A stretch of DNA of 38,259 nt from Clostridiaceae bacterium (GTDB taxonomy: Bacteria > Bacillota > Clostridia > Clostridiales > Clostridiaceae), in NCBI GenBank assembly GCA_029219285.1, contig JAQXTC010000052.1, positions 1 through 38,259 of the forward strand, in the 5' to 3' direction. Below, in pieces: positions 1 through 7,630 of this stretch. The position numbers and the translations under genes are program-made. Positions within the stretch are counted from its first letter, which is position 1, and every line of letters starts with the position of its first letter. The notes under the pieces were generated by a model. It searched no databases. It had not been told where the DNA came from and saw nothing but the letters and a program-made list of their open reading frames with translations.

Positions 1-279
1 TGATATGTACTCTTCTTTAACACTGTATTTAAAGAAACCTCTTAAATACTTTATAATTGAGTTTATATATACTTCTGATCTTCCAATGGATTGCAGATAG
101 CTTATGTACTGTTTTAAATATATAGGCATCATGTCTTCTATCTCTTCAATTCCAAACTCCCTTTTGCAGTAAGTAAAAAATTTAAGAGATGAATTATAAC
201 AAGTCTTAATAGTTCTTTCACTATAGTTTCTAACCTGCATGTCATACCTATATTCCTTTAATAAATCTTCCAAAATCAA
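1..279 (-). CDS. Tyrosine recombinase (phage integrase family), N-terminal part, cut by window edge
   Basis: I translated this from the minus strand; 93 codons stay open to the first base of the window, so only the N-terminus is present. The product looks like the SAM-like core-binding domain of XerC/XerD-type tyrosine recombinases: it contains YSERTIKTCYNSSLKFF, then LKQYISYLQSIGRSEVYIN and a YLRGFFKYSV segment, the usual helical pattern of that domain. The catalytic domain with the R-H-R-Y residues would lie outside the window. The best start is TTG at 279, six bases after a perfect GGAGGTG; a second TTG at 273 is in frame. An ATG at codon 14 has no good ribosome binding site. The ribosome binding site lies inside a terminator-like hairpin (284-332). 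It could be a chromosomal Xer-like enzyme or a mobile-element integrase; the fragment does not decide. Confidence 0.7.
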   Translation of the reverse strand, partial: MILEDLLKEYRYDMQVRNYSERTIKTCYNSSLKFFTYCKREFGIEEIEDMMPIYLKQYISYLQSIGRSEVYINSIIKYLRGFFKYSVKEEYIS

Positions 280-332
280 AAAAGACACCTCCAATATCAA
301 TACACACTATGTATATCAATATTGAAAGTGTC
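278..332 (-). terminator. Intrinsic terminator downstream of yebC, overlapping the recombinase RBS
   Basis: On the minus-strand RNA the outer 14 bp (332-319 with 297-284) pair without interruption if two G-U pairs are allowed. An inner helix is capped by a short loop near 305-309. The stem is followed directly by six U residues (283-278). The two G-U positions are mismatches on the plus strand, so the structure fits minus-strand RNA. The 3' arm contains the GGAGGTG ribosome binding site of the recombinase gene. Confidence 0.7.
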
Positions 333-373
333 TTCAAATAAATTTGTATACCATTATCAAATGATTTTTTCTA

Positions 374-392
374 GTTCAGAATACCTCTGAAC
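374..392. other. Small perfect hairpin just after yebC
   Basis: GTTCAGA and TCTGAAC form a 7-bp perfect inverted repeat around a 5-base loop, starting four bases after the yebC stop codon. Neither side has a T-run, so it is not a classical terminator. It may protect the 3' end of the yebC message. Confidence 0.4.
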
Positions 393-395
393 GCC

Positions 396-1133
396 CTATT
401 CTTCCCATCCTTCAGGGAATTCAGCATTGTGGTAAACATTTTGAACGTCATCATCTTCATCAAGTAAGTCTAACATCTTTTGGAACTTCTTAGCATCATC
501 TTCATTAATTGCAGTATATGTATCTGGAATCATCTTAACTGCTGCTTCTAAGAATTCAACTCCTTCTGCTTCTAAAGCTTCTCTAACTGCTGAGAAATCT
601 TCTGGAGTTGTAGTTACAACAAATACTTCATCTTCTGCTTGGAAGTCTTCAGCACCAGCATCTAGAGCCATCATCATCATTTCATCTTCGTCTCTATCTG
701 CTTTTTCTATAACTATTTCACCTTTTTCTTGGAACATGAAGCTAACGCATCCTGAGTTACCCATGTTTCCGCCACCTTTAGTGAATGCATTTCTTACATT
801 GGCAACAGATCTATTTCTATTATCAGTAAGAGTTTCAACAATTACAGCTACTCCACTTGGGCCATAACCTTCATATACAATTGTTTCATAATTTACTGAA
901 TTCATTTCTCCTTCAGCTTTTTTTAATGCTCTAGTAATATTATCATTAGGCATATTGGCTGCTTTAGCTTTTGCAATTACATCTCTAAGTTTTGCATTGT
1001 TTTCTGGCTTAGCTCCACCTTCTTTTATTGCTATAGCTAATTCTTTACCTATTCTAGTAAAGATTTTTCCTCTTTTAGCATCTGCTTTACCTTTTTTGGC
1101 TTGAATGTTATGCCATTTTGAGTGTCCTGACAT
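396..1133 (-). CDS. yebC: YebC/PmpR/TACO1-family protein
   Basis: This is a 245-residue protein of normal family length. It begins with the highly conserved [20 protein letters not shown], followed by a basic helical segment ([19 protein letters not shown]) and the acidic middle and C-terminal domains typical of the family. Members were long annotated as DNA-binding regulators; more recent work on bacterial YebC proteins and mitochondrial TACO1 points to a role in translation of difficult, proline-rich stretches. Which role applies here cannot be read from sequence. An AGGAGG ribosome binding site lies just upstream of the ATG. It has its own intergenic region on both sides and ends in hairpins, so it is probably transcribed alone. 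Confidence 0.95.
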   Translation of the reverse strand: MSGHSKWHNIQAKKGKADAKRGKIFTRIGKELAIAIKEGGAKPENNAKLRDVIAKAKAANMPNDNITRALKKAEGEMNSVNYETIVYEGYGPSGVAVIVETLTDNRNRSVANVRNAFTKGGGNMGNSGCVSFMFQEKGEIVIEKADRDEDEMMMMALDAGAEDFQAEDEVFVVTTTPEDFSAVREALEAEGVEFLEAAVKMIPDTYTAINEDDAKKFQKMLDLLDEDDDVQNVYHNAEFPEGWEE

Positions 1134-1208
1134 GTGTATTCCTCCTATTCTTCATTTCTTAAAACTCTTAAAATTATATCACATATAATAAGGAAATAAA
1201 AGACATCT

Positions 1209-1856
1209 TTACATTTCCTTATACAGCCTATTTTCTTCCTTAAAGTAAATCCCTTCATCACTCTTCTCAATAATCACCTTACCATTAGTACATTCAATAG
1301 TTTCTTTTTCAATATTTTCAGCCACTGCTACTTCTGCTAATATAAAAATCCTAACCTTATCTTCATAAACAGTATCTTCAATATGCCATAAATTCTTTGT
1401 ACATATATATTGGATTTTACCTAACAAATCATAATCGATAGTAAGAGATAACTTTAAACCTTCTACTTTCTCAACAACTCCGGCAGCTTTTAATGCTATA
1501 GAGGCACCTTTTGTATAAGCTCTTGTTAGCCCACCAGTTCCAAGTAGTATTCCACCAAAATATCTTGTAACAACAACTACACAATCTGTGATATTACTTT
1601 TCTTCATTACATCAAGAATAGGAATACCTGCTGTACCTTGTGGTTCTCCATCATCAGAATATCTTTGAATTCCCATGTTTTCACCAATTACATAAGCCCA
1701 ACAATTATGTCTCGCTTGTTTATGTCTTGATTTAATTTCATTTATAAATTCTCTAGCTTCCTCATCATTTTCTACTCTTTTTGCATATCCTATAAATTCA
1801 GACTTCTTTTCTTCAAAAGAATCTTCACCATAATTTCTAACTGTTACATATGACAT
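1209..1856 (-). CDS. YigZ / IMPACT-family protein (UPF0029)
   Basis: The 215-residue protein carries the N-terminal IMPACT/YigZ fold: RHNCWAYVIG, then YSDDGEPQGTAGIPILD and VVVTRYFGGILLGTGGL, which are the family's conserved blocks (about residues 49-115). The C-terminal part has the shorter DUF1949-like region. Family members resemble ribosomal S5 domain 2-like folds and may bind nucleic acid or ribosomes; the cellular role is not settled. The start codon lies inside the 3' end of the MocR regulator gene (13-base overlap), with GGGAGG about ten bases upstream, so translation is probably coupled to that gene. Confidence 0.92.
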   Translation of the reverse strand: MSYVTVRNYGEDSFEEKKSEFIGYAKRVENDEEAREFINEIKSRHKQARHNCWAYVIGENMGIQRYSDDGEPQGTAGIPILDVMKKSNITDCVVVVTRYFGGILLGTGGLTRAYTKGASIALKAAGVVEKVEGLKLSLTIDYDLLGKIQYICTKNLWHIEDTVYEDKVRIFILAEVAVAENIEKETIECTNGKVIIEKSDEGIYFKEENRLYKEM

Positions 1857-3259
1857 TTGTCTAATTCCTCCCTAATTATTTTAATTCCTTTAATTATCTT
1901 GTCTGAATTAGTTTGAGAAAAGCCAATTCTAAAGGTATTTACACCATCTTCCATATTTCTAAAAAATAAAACTCCAGGTGTTATATACACTCCTCTATCA
2001 GCTAATTTAAAAAACAACTCTTCTGATGAAATGTCATTAGATCTTAACTTTAAATAAAAATTCAATCCACCACCTGGCTTATGATATTCAATAAGATTAT
2101 TCAATTCCTTGTCAATACTTTCCATCATGTTATTATACCTTTTTCTATATTCTTCTTTTTGAAAGGCTATATTTTTTCTCCACTTCCCATCAGAAATGTA
2201 CATTTCTAAAGCTCTCTGCATTAAGCTTGATGTTGTTATATCTGTATTTATTTTTGAATTTTGCATACTCTCTTTAAAACATTTAGGTGAAATTATATAA
2301 CCAATTCGTATACCAGGCAAAAATATTTTAGAAAAACTTTTTATATAAATTACTCTATCATTTTTATCTAATGCTCTAAAAGATTTATAATTTACATCCC
2401 TATCATAAATTAATTCCGATAAATAATCATCTTCTATAATATAAAAATCATATTTTTCTGCAAATTCTAAAAGCTTTATTTTCTTTTCATACGAATAACT
2501 AGCCCCTGTTGGATTTTGGAAATAACTCATGGTATAAAAACATTTAATATTATTTTTCTTAATGACTTCTTCAAATACCTCAATGTTAACTCCGTCATCT
2601 TCCATTGGGACTTCAAAAATATTAGCTTTTCTCCACTTAAATACTGAAATTGCTCCACCATAAGTTGGTTTCTCAACAATTACATTATCATTAATATTCA
2701 AAATTGCTTTAGAGGCAACATCAATCCCTTGCTGGGCACCTGACACTATTAGTATATCTTCAACAGCTACTTTATTTTTCCAGAAAACTTTACATATAGT
2801 TTGTCTCAATCCTTCATATCCAAACTGATGTTGAGATATTAATGCCTCAGCTCCATCTCTATCTAAAACACTATTAATAACTTCTTTAAAATCGTCAATA
2901 GGAAATATAACTTCCTTAGTGGTTTCACCAGTAAAATCTATGATATCTTCCATACTCTCAGTTGTAAGCTTTTTAAAAGTCTTAGAATATTTTCTTCTAA
3001 AACTAGATATAATCTCTTTTCTTTTAGCATATGTACCACTACCAACTTTTTGATATGCATAACCATCATTAACAAGCTTTTTATATGCATTTATTATAGT
3101 TATCTTATTTACACATAAAAATTCAGCATAATTCCTTATTGTAGGTAGCTTTTCCTCATCATCAATTATCTTTTTCTCAATTAATAATTTTATATTATTA
3201 GCAATTTGAATATATTTAGGTATGTCACTTTTAAATTTAACATAAAAACACTTATTCAT
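1844..3259 (-). CDS. MocR-type regulator: GntR winged helix fused to PLP aminotransferase domain
   Basis: The 471-residue protein has two parts. Residues 10-85 form a GntR-type winged helix (KLPTIRNYAEFLCVNKITI, then the NDGYAYQKVGSGTYA wing). Residues about 105-465 form a fold-type I aminotransferase domain with QNPTG at 248-252, EDDY near 276-280, and the PLP lysine in SFSK (Lys311) followed by PGIRIGY. Family members such as PdxR and GabR use the aminotransferase-like domain as a PLP-dependent sensor. The effector here is unknown: no pyridoxal synthase or GABA genes are nearby. It starts 19 bases after the nucleotidyltransferase gene with a GGAGG site and overlaps the YigZ gene, so the three look like one operon. 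Confidence 0.93.
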   Translation of the reverse strand: MNKCFYVKFKSDIPKYIQIANNIKLLIEKKIIDDEEKLPTIRNYAEFLCVNKITIINAYKKLVNDGYAYQKVGSGTYAKRKEIISSFRRKYSKTFKKLTTESMEDIIDFTGETTKEVIFPIDDFKEVINSVLDRDGAEALISQHQFGYEGLRQTICKVFWKNKVAVEDILIVSGAQQGIDVASKAILNINDNVIVEKPTYGGAISVFKWRKANIFEVPMEDDGVNIEVFEEVIKKNNIKCFYTMSYFQNPTGASYSYEKKIKLLEFAEKYDFYIIEDDYLSELIYDRDVNYKSFRALDKNDRVIYIKSFSKIFLPGIRIGYIISPKCFKESMQNSKINTDITTSSLMQRALEMYISDGKWRKNIAFQKEEYRKRYNNMMESIDKELNNLIEYHKPGGGLNFYLKLRSNDISSEELFFKLADRGVYITPGVLFFRNMEDGVNTFRIGFSQTNSDKIIKGIKIIREELDKCHM

Positions 3260-3278
3260 TTTTCCTCCAATTTTTATG

Positions 3279-4172
3279 TTATCTTAATATAGAATAAACA
3301 TTTTCATCCAATATCTTATTTCCGTCTTCATCTTTAAATGCTCTTTTTTTCTTTACTATTATCTTTCGTCTATATAATTCTTTTAAGATCTGTTCAATCT
3401 TAATGTTAAACTTTTTGAATTCATTATCATTTAAAATTTCAAAAGCACTTACAAAATCACCTTGCTCTCTTAGATAATTTATTAGTATATCAGATGCTAT
3501 AATTATATTCATATCTATATATTTATTTATATAATTAATAGTTTCTTCTATACTTTCCTTAGAAAGGGATTTAGTAAATAAGTTACGAATTACATCCTTA
3601 AATTCACTATTTATATTAGTGGCCATTGTTAATGAATCTTTGGATACAGTATAACCACTTAGATTTATAAGTAATTTTGAAAAACTATCTAACGCTCTTA
3701 TTAAAACTTCATAAGATGTACTAAGTACATTTCTTTGTAAATACTTTTTGCTTATTCCTAAATCTTTTAATAATCTTCCCAAATATACCAAGTTTGTTTT
3801 AGAACTATTTATACCTATGGAATATCTTGCTTTATTATATATATTGCTAATTTCATTATCTCTACAAAAAACCAATTTAGATGAAATTAGTAAATTTCTT
3901 ATTTTAGTATCAATATTTTCATTTAATTTCAAAAATGCATCTCTATCAAGTAACCTTGAATGAACAGCTATTCCTAAAGATTCTGAATATACATCCCTAA
4001 CAATAGGAAAACCATTTTCATAAATTATAAATAAATCTATATCAGACTCTTCCCATATATCCCCTGAAACAATACTTCCAAAAGTAAAAATAGCCAATAC
4101 CCTTCTATTTTTTTGTAAAGAATTCACTATAGATTGAAATGCATTTTGAAGCTCAACAACAGACTTTGACAT
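3279..4172 (-). CDS. MNT-type nucleotidyltransferase domain protein
   Basis: The 297-residue protein starts with a minimal nucleotidyltransferase domain: FGSIVSGDIWEESDIDLFI has the GS motif (Gly32-Ser33) and the two metal-binding aspartates Asp44 and Asp46. The middle is helical and resembles the HEPN-like or substrate-binding helices often attached to such domains. The last ~60 residues (IEQILKELYRRKIIVKKKR) look like a winged helix. The substrate is unknown. Families with this domain include aminoglycoside adenylyltransferases and MNT antitoxins, but no separate HEPN toxin gene is adjacent. It is the first gene of an apparent operon with the MocR regulator and the YigZ-family gene. GGGAGG precedes the ATG. 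Confidence 0.8.
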   Translation of the reverse strand: MSKSVVELQNAFQSIVNSLQKNRRVLAIFTFGSIVSGDIWEESDIDLFIIYENGFPIVRDVYSESLGIAVHSRLLDRDAFLKLNENIDTKIRNLLISSKLVFCRDNEISNIYNKARYSIGINSSKTNLVYLGRLLKDLGISKKYLQRNVLSTSYEVLIRALDSFSKLLINLSGYTVSKDSLTMATNINSEFKDVIRNLFTKSLSKESIEETINYINKYIDMNIIIASDILINYLREQGDFVSAFEILNDNEFKKFNIKIEQILKELYRRKIIVKKKRAFKDEDGNKILDENVYSILR

Positions 4173-4264
4173 ACATTATCCTCCCGCTCTTATTCATTAT
4201 ATAATTATATCATATAATAATCATTAATATTTGAGAAACACTTTATAGCTATGGTAATAAAAAT

Positions 4265-4292
4265 TCCGCTTGAATTAATCAAGCGGAGTTTT
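4265..4292. terminator. Bidirectional intrinsic terminator after hflX
   Basis: TCCGCTTGA and TCAAGCGGA form a 9-bp perfect stem with a 5-base loop. The plus strand continues with GTTTTTTT and the minus strand with ATTTTTATT. It ends hflX transcription and separates it from the nucleotidyltransferase operon. Confidence 0.85.
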
Positions 4293-4293
4293 T

Positions 4294-6090
4294 TTATAAA
4301 TCCTTAATAATAAATTCTTTACTTTTATTATAAGTTTCTTCATCCATTTCTACTTCCATAAAGGTACCTTCATCTTTGTATTCTTCTGCTAATACTCTGC
4401 CATTTCTGTGCAAGAATGATACAATTTCCCCTTTATTATAAGGAATAATGTATTGAGCTTTTTTCATTTTATAAGGAAGTTTATTTTCTATTAAAGCCAA
4501 CAGTTCATCAAGATTAATACCTTCCTTAGCTGATACTTCTATTATCTCATCATAATATTTAATATTATTTTTAAGGTTTTGTATTTCTTGTTCATCTACC
4601 ATATCTACTTTATTTAATACTAATATAGTTTCTTTATCTCTAGCTCCAAGCTCAGCTAATACCTCTTCTACTGCCTTTATGTGTTCTAATGCATTATCAC
4701 TAGAAGCATCAACCACATGACAAAGTAAATCTGAATATATTACTTCTTCTAATGTAGATTTAAATGCTTCAACAAGATCATGAGGAAGTTTTCTTACAAA
4801 ACCAACTGTATCTGTTAATGTTATTAATCCTTTATTTTGAAGTACAATAGCTCTTGTTGTTATGTCTAAAGTTGCAAATAACATATCTGCTTCAAAAACT
4901 TTTTCTTTCAATTTAACTTCTTTGGAAGAAGCAATATCACAAAGGGAATTCCTAAGTGTTGACTTACCAGCATTTGTATAGCCTACTAATGAAACCTTCG
5001 GAATGCTCTCTTTGTTTCTTTTTTCTCTTTGAACTTCTCTATTTTTTTTGATTTTCTTTAATTCATTATTTAAATCATATATAGTTTCATTAATATGCCT
5101 TCTATCTGTTTCTAATTTTTTTTCTCCAGGTCCTCTTGTACCAATTCCACCACCTGTTCTAGATAAAACTGTACCAAGACCTAAAAGTCTGCTCTTTCTA
5201 TATTTTAATTGGGCAAGTTCAACTTGAATTTTTGCTTCTTTACTCTTGGCTCTTCTTGCAAAGATTTCGAGAATTAAAGTTGTTCTATCTATTACTTTAG
5301 CACCAAGTGTATTTTCTAAATTTCTTACCTGTGAACCTGATAGCTCATCATCAAATATTATTACATTTGCTCTACTAGTTTGTCTCAATGAAGCTATTTC
5401 AAGAACTTTTCCTCTACCTATAAAAAACGCAGGATCTATCTTATTTCTACTTTGGAATACTTTTTGTAATACTGGAATATCACAAGCTTTAGCAAGTTCC
5501 TCAAGTTCATCTAAACTTTCCTTAGTATCAGAACCTACAATTATAGCTTTTTCTTCATCATCTTCAACTATATCATTTTCTCTAATTAAACTTTCAATAT
5601 GTCTAGCATTATCTATTATATCTATTGCTAAAAGCTCTTCATATGATAAATTACTTTTTTCTTCATATATTAATACATCATTATAAACATTTAGCATTCC
5701 TAAAGAAAAATCTGTAATTTCCCCTTCATAAATACCAATTGATATGATAGCATCTAATTTTAATTTTAATAATGCAGATAAATCTAAAGCAGATAAATTG
5801 CATAATCCATTTGGATGTGTATGCACTACTCTTATGCCTGAAAGTCTAGCATCTCTTATATCTAATAATGGAAGTTCAACAGATGATGAATCTCCTATTG
5901 CTACTGAATGAACCTTTCCTTTTCTATCTATAGCAACACTTATTTCTCTTTCAATAGCTGCTGAAACTCTAGTCATTATTGAAACTATTTCGTTACTTAC
6001 TGCTTCATCTTTTGGATTTTTTATATTGTATATCTCTTCTAATTCATTTAAGAAACTTTTCTTAATTCCATCTATATTACCATTAATCAT
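4294..6090 (-). CDS. hflX: GTPase HflX with an extra N-terminal JAMM/MPN-like domain
   Basis: The 598-residue protein is well over the ~420 residues of a typical HflX. The C-terminal ~420 residues are a clear HflX: glycine-rich hinge TGGGIGTRGPGEKKLE (312-327), G1 GYTNAGKS (370-377), G3 DTVGF (427-431) and G4 NKVD (493-496). HflX binds ribosomes and splits stalled or heat-damaged 70S particles. The N-terminal ~170 residues are additional. They contain VVHTHPNGLCNLSALD with His90, His92, Ser100 and Asp103 in the exact spacing of the JAMM metalloprotease motif (HxH-x7-S-x2-D), preceded by several glutamates (34, 47, 49) that could supply the missing ligand. RadC proteins carry a related HNHP motif. 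The domain's activity is inferred only. The gene is monocistronic, with its own promoter and terminator. Confidence 0.93.
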   Translation of the reverse strand: MINGNIDGIKKSFLNELEEIYNIKNPKDEAVSNEIVSIMTRVSAAIEREISVAIDRKGKVHSVAIGDSSSVELPLLDIRDARLSGIRVVHTHPNGLCNLSALDLSALLKLKLDAIISIGIYEGEITDFSLGMLNVYNDVLIYEEKSNLSYEELLAIDIIDNARHIESLIRENDIVEDDEEKAIIVGSDTKESLDELEELAKACDIPVLQKVFQSRNKIDPAFFIGRGKVLEIASLRQTSRANVIIFDDELSGSQVRNLENTLGAKVIDRTTLILEIFARRAKSKEAKIQVELAQLKYRKSRLLGLGTVLSRTGGGIGTRGPGEKKLETDRRHINETIYDLNNELKKIKKNREVQREKRNKESIPKVSLVGYTNAGKSTLRNSLCDIASSKEVKLKEKVFEADMLFATLDITTRAIVLQNKGLITLTDTVGFVRKLPHDLVEAFKSTLEEVIYSDLLCHVVDASSDNALEHIKAVEEVLAELGARDKETILVLNKVDMVDEQEIQNLKNNIKYYDEIIEVSAKEGINLDELLALIENKLPYKMKKAQYIIPYNKGEIVSFLHRNGRVLAEEYKDEGTFMEVEMDEETYNKSKEFIIKDL

Positions 6091-6133
6091 AGTTTCACCT
6101 CACATATATACCTATCATTGCAACTTTCAATTA

Positions 6134-6162
6134 ATTTTATACTATATAAAAAATATTGTAAA
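6134..6162 (-). promoter_or_regulatory. Probable sigma-A promoter of hflX
   Basis: On the minus strand TTTACA (6162-6157) and TAAAAT (6139-6134) are separated by 17 bases, about 45 bases upstream of the hflX start. Confidence 0.55.
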
Positions 6163-6195
6163 CATTATTATATTTCAGTAATATACTAGAATTAG

Positions 6196-6224
6196 TTGCA
6201 AGACAAATTAAAAATATGTAATAT
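6196..6224 (+). promoter_or_regulatory. Possible sigma-A promoter of hpt
   Basis: TTGCAA (6196-6201) and TAATAT (6219-6224) are 17 bases apart, divergent from the hflX promoter. The region is very AT-rich, so chance matches are likely. Confidence 0.4.
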
Positions 6225-6288
6225 TATATATATCATATTTTGATTAACTAAACATTACATACAACATGATGTTGGATCGGAGGAAATT

Positions 6289-6816
6289 ATGGAAAATAAG
6301 AAGCGTAATATTCTTTTATCTAAAGAAACTATCGCTAAAAGAATTGAAGAGCTTGGAAAAGAAATAGCAAAAGATTATACTGGAAAGAAATTATATGTTC
6401 TTTCTTTATTAAGAGGAAGCTTTGTTTTTACAGCTGATCTTGTAAGAGCTATTGACTCAAAAGTAATGGTAGGATTTATGACTACTTCAAGCTATGGTAA
6501 TAGTGAAGAAAGTTCTGGAGAAGTTAAAATAGTTAATGATATCCCTGATAATATAGAAGGCTTTGATGTTTTAATTGTTGATGATATAGTTGATACTGGA
6601 TACACTATGGAATTCATTATCAACCATGTAAAAAAACTTGGTGCAGCATCTGTAAAAAGTTGTGTATTATTGGATAAACCTTCAAGAAGAAAGGCCAATG
6701 TAACACCTGACTATTGTTGTTTCCCAATAGATGATGTTTTTGTTGTTGGTTATGGATTAGATTATAATAACTATTATAGAAATGTACCTTATGTTTTTAA
6801 CTGGGAAGATAAATAA
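6289..6816 (+). CDS. hpt: Hypoxanthine phosphoribosyltransferase
   Basis: The 175-residue type I phosphoribosyltransferase converts hypoxanthine or guanine plus PRPP to IMP or GMP in purine salvage. The PRPP-binding loop is VLIVDDIVDTGYTM (about 94-107). The PPi loop LLRGSF (40-45) and the flexible-loop region with SSYGNS (67-72) are present, as is VVGYGLDYNNYYRN near the C-terminus, typical of bacterial HPRTs. A GGAGG ribosome binding site lies seven bases before the ATG. It stands alone between a divergent hflX and its own terminator. In many Firmicutes hpt sits between tilS and ftsH; here it does not. Confidence 0.95.
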   Translation: MENKKRNILLSKETIAKRIEELGKEIAKDYTGKKLYVLSLLRGSFVFTADLVRAIDSKVMVGFMTTSSYGNSEESSGEVKIVNDIPDNIEGFDVLIVDDIVDTGYTMEFIINHVKKLGAASVKSCVLLDKPSRRKANVTPDYCCFPIDDVFVVGYGLDYNNYYRNVPYVFNWEDK

Positions 6817-6831
6817 ATACTTGTATTTTCA

Positions 6832-6863
6832 CCTACATCTTCAATGAAGATGTAGGTATTTTT
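6832..6863 (+). terminator. Intrinsic terminator of hpt
   Basis: CCTACATCTTC and GAAGATGTAGG form an 11-bp stem around AAT, followed by TATTTTT. Confidence 0.85.
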
Positions 6864-6883
6864 CGTATATGTACCTTACTTTA

Positions 6884-7534
6884 CTAGTTATTCTTACTTC
6901 CAAAATCAATAGCTGTATCTGGTATTTTACCAACTATAATTGTTTCTGATACTGGTATTTCACAATTCACCTCTATTTCTTCACTATTTAAAGGGACTAA
7001 AATTCTAACCTTTGCATTTACTTTCAAATAAATTTTATGTCTAGTTTGATTAATTCCAGCGCTCTCAAACTTTGAATCATAGGTTACATTCATATTACCA
7101 ACAGGTTCTATCTTTACCTTCATATTTGGACCTAAATTGTAAATTGCACTATTACCACTCATCCATCCTATAGGAACACTGACCCCTATATTCCCCATTT
7201 CCGTTATCTGTTTATTACACTCTATTGCCAATTCAGACGAAAGATAATTTAACTTTACAGTATTTGCTCTAATAAGACTTATATTTCCTTGACTATCTTT
7301 TTCAATATTCACCATCTCATCATAATTGAATTCTTCTTTAAATAAATTAACACTTGTTTGGCTTATAAGTTCAACTGTTTTTGCTTGTACAATATTTTCT
7401 GACTTAAGTAAGACTGCTGGAAACACTCTTTTATCAAAAACATATAAAAAAATATTAAAAATAACTAAAATGGTAAAAATAACCAATAAGTAGGGTTTTA
7501 CTTTAAATTTTCGCCGTTTTACATAGTATTTCAT
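6884..7534 (-). CDS. yunB: Sporulation protein YunB
   Basis: The 216-residue protein has a basic N-terminus, one membrane segment (about residues 13-32, YLLVIFTILVIFNIFLYVF) and an extracytoplasmic domain. The pattern is that of YunB: NISLIRANTVKLNYLSSELA, then VSVPIGWMSGN, and NQTRHKIYLKVNAKVRILVP. In Bacillus subtilis yunB is expressed under sigma-E and its loss reduces sporulation; the biochemical role is unknown. It is convergent with hpt and divergent from the penicillin-binding protein gene. Confidence 0.88.
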   Translation of the reverse strand: MKYYVKRRKFKVKPYLLVIFTILVIFNIFLYVFDKRVFPAVLLKSENIVQAKTVELISQTSVNLFKEEFNYDEMVNIEKDSQGNISLIRANTVKLNYLSSELAIECNKQITEMGNIGVSVPIGWMSGNSAIYNLGPNMKVKIEPVGNMNVTYDSKFESAGINQTRHKIYLKVNAKVRILVPLNSEEIEVNCEIPVSETIIVGKIPDTAIDFGSKNN

Positions 7535-7548
7535 ATACCACCTTTGTA

Positions 7549-7577
7549 TTGAGTTATTGATTTAATCATATTATAAT
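7549..7577 (+). promoter_or_regulatory. Possible sigma-A promoter of the class A PBP gene
   Basis: TTGAGT (7549-7554) and TATAAT (7572-7577) are 17 bases apart. A second TATAAT follows at 7592-7597 and could serve an alternative promoter. Confidence 0.4.
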
Positions 7578-7630
7578 TATGCTATAATCTAACATGATAT
7601 AATTAAATATATAAAAATAGGAGGAACTTA

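Noticed and set aside
374-392. Hairpin after yebC as its main terminator
   Set aside because: There is no T-run on either strand; the hairpin at 284-332 fits better.
3279-4172. HEPN/MNT toxin-antitoxin pair
   Set aside because: Only one protein with the nucleotidyltransferase motif is present; no separate HEPN gene is adjacent and the operon partners are a MocR regulator and a YigZ protein.
5246-5686. 146-codon plus-strand frame inside hflX
   Set aside because: It is a Ser/Leu-rich mirror of a well-conserved gene with no ribosome binding site.
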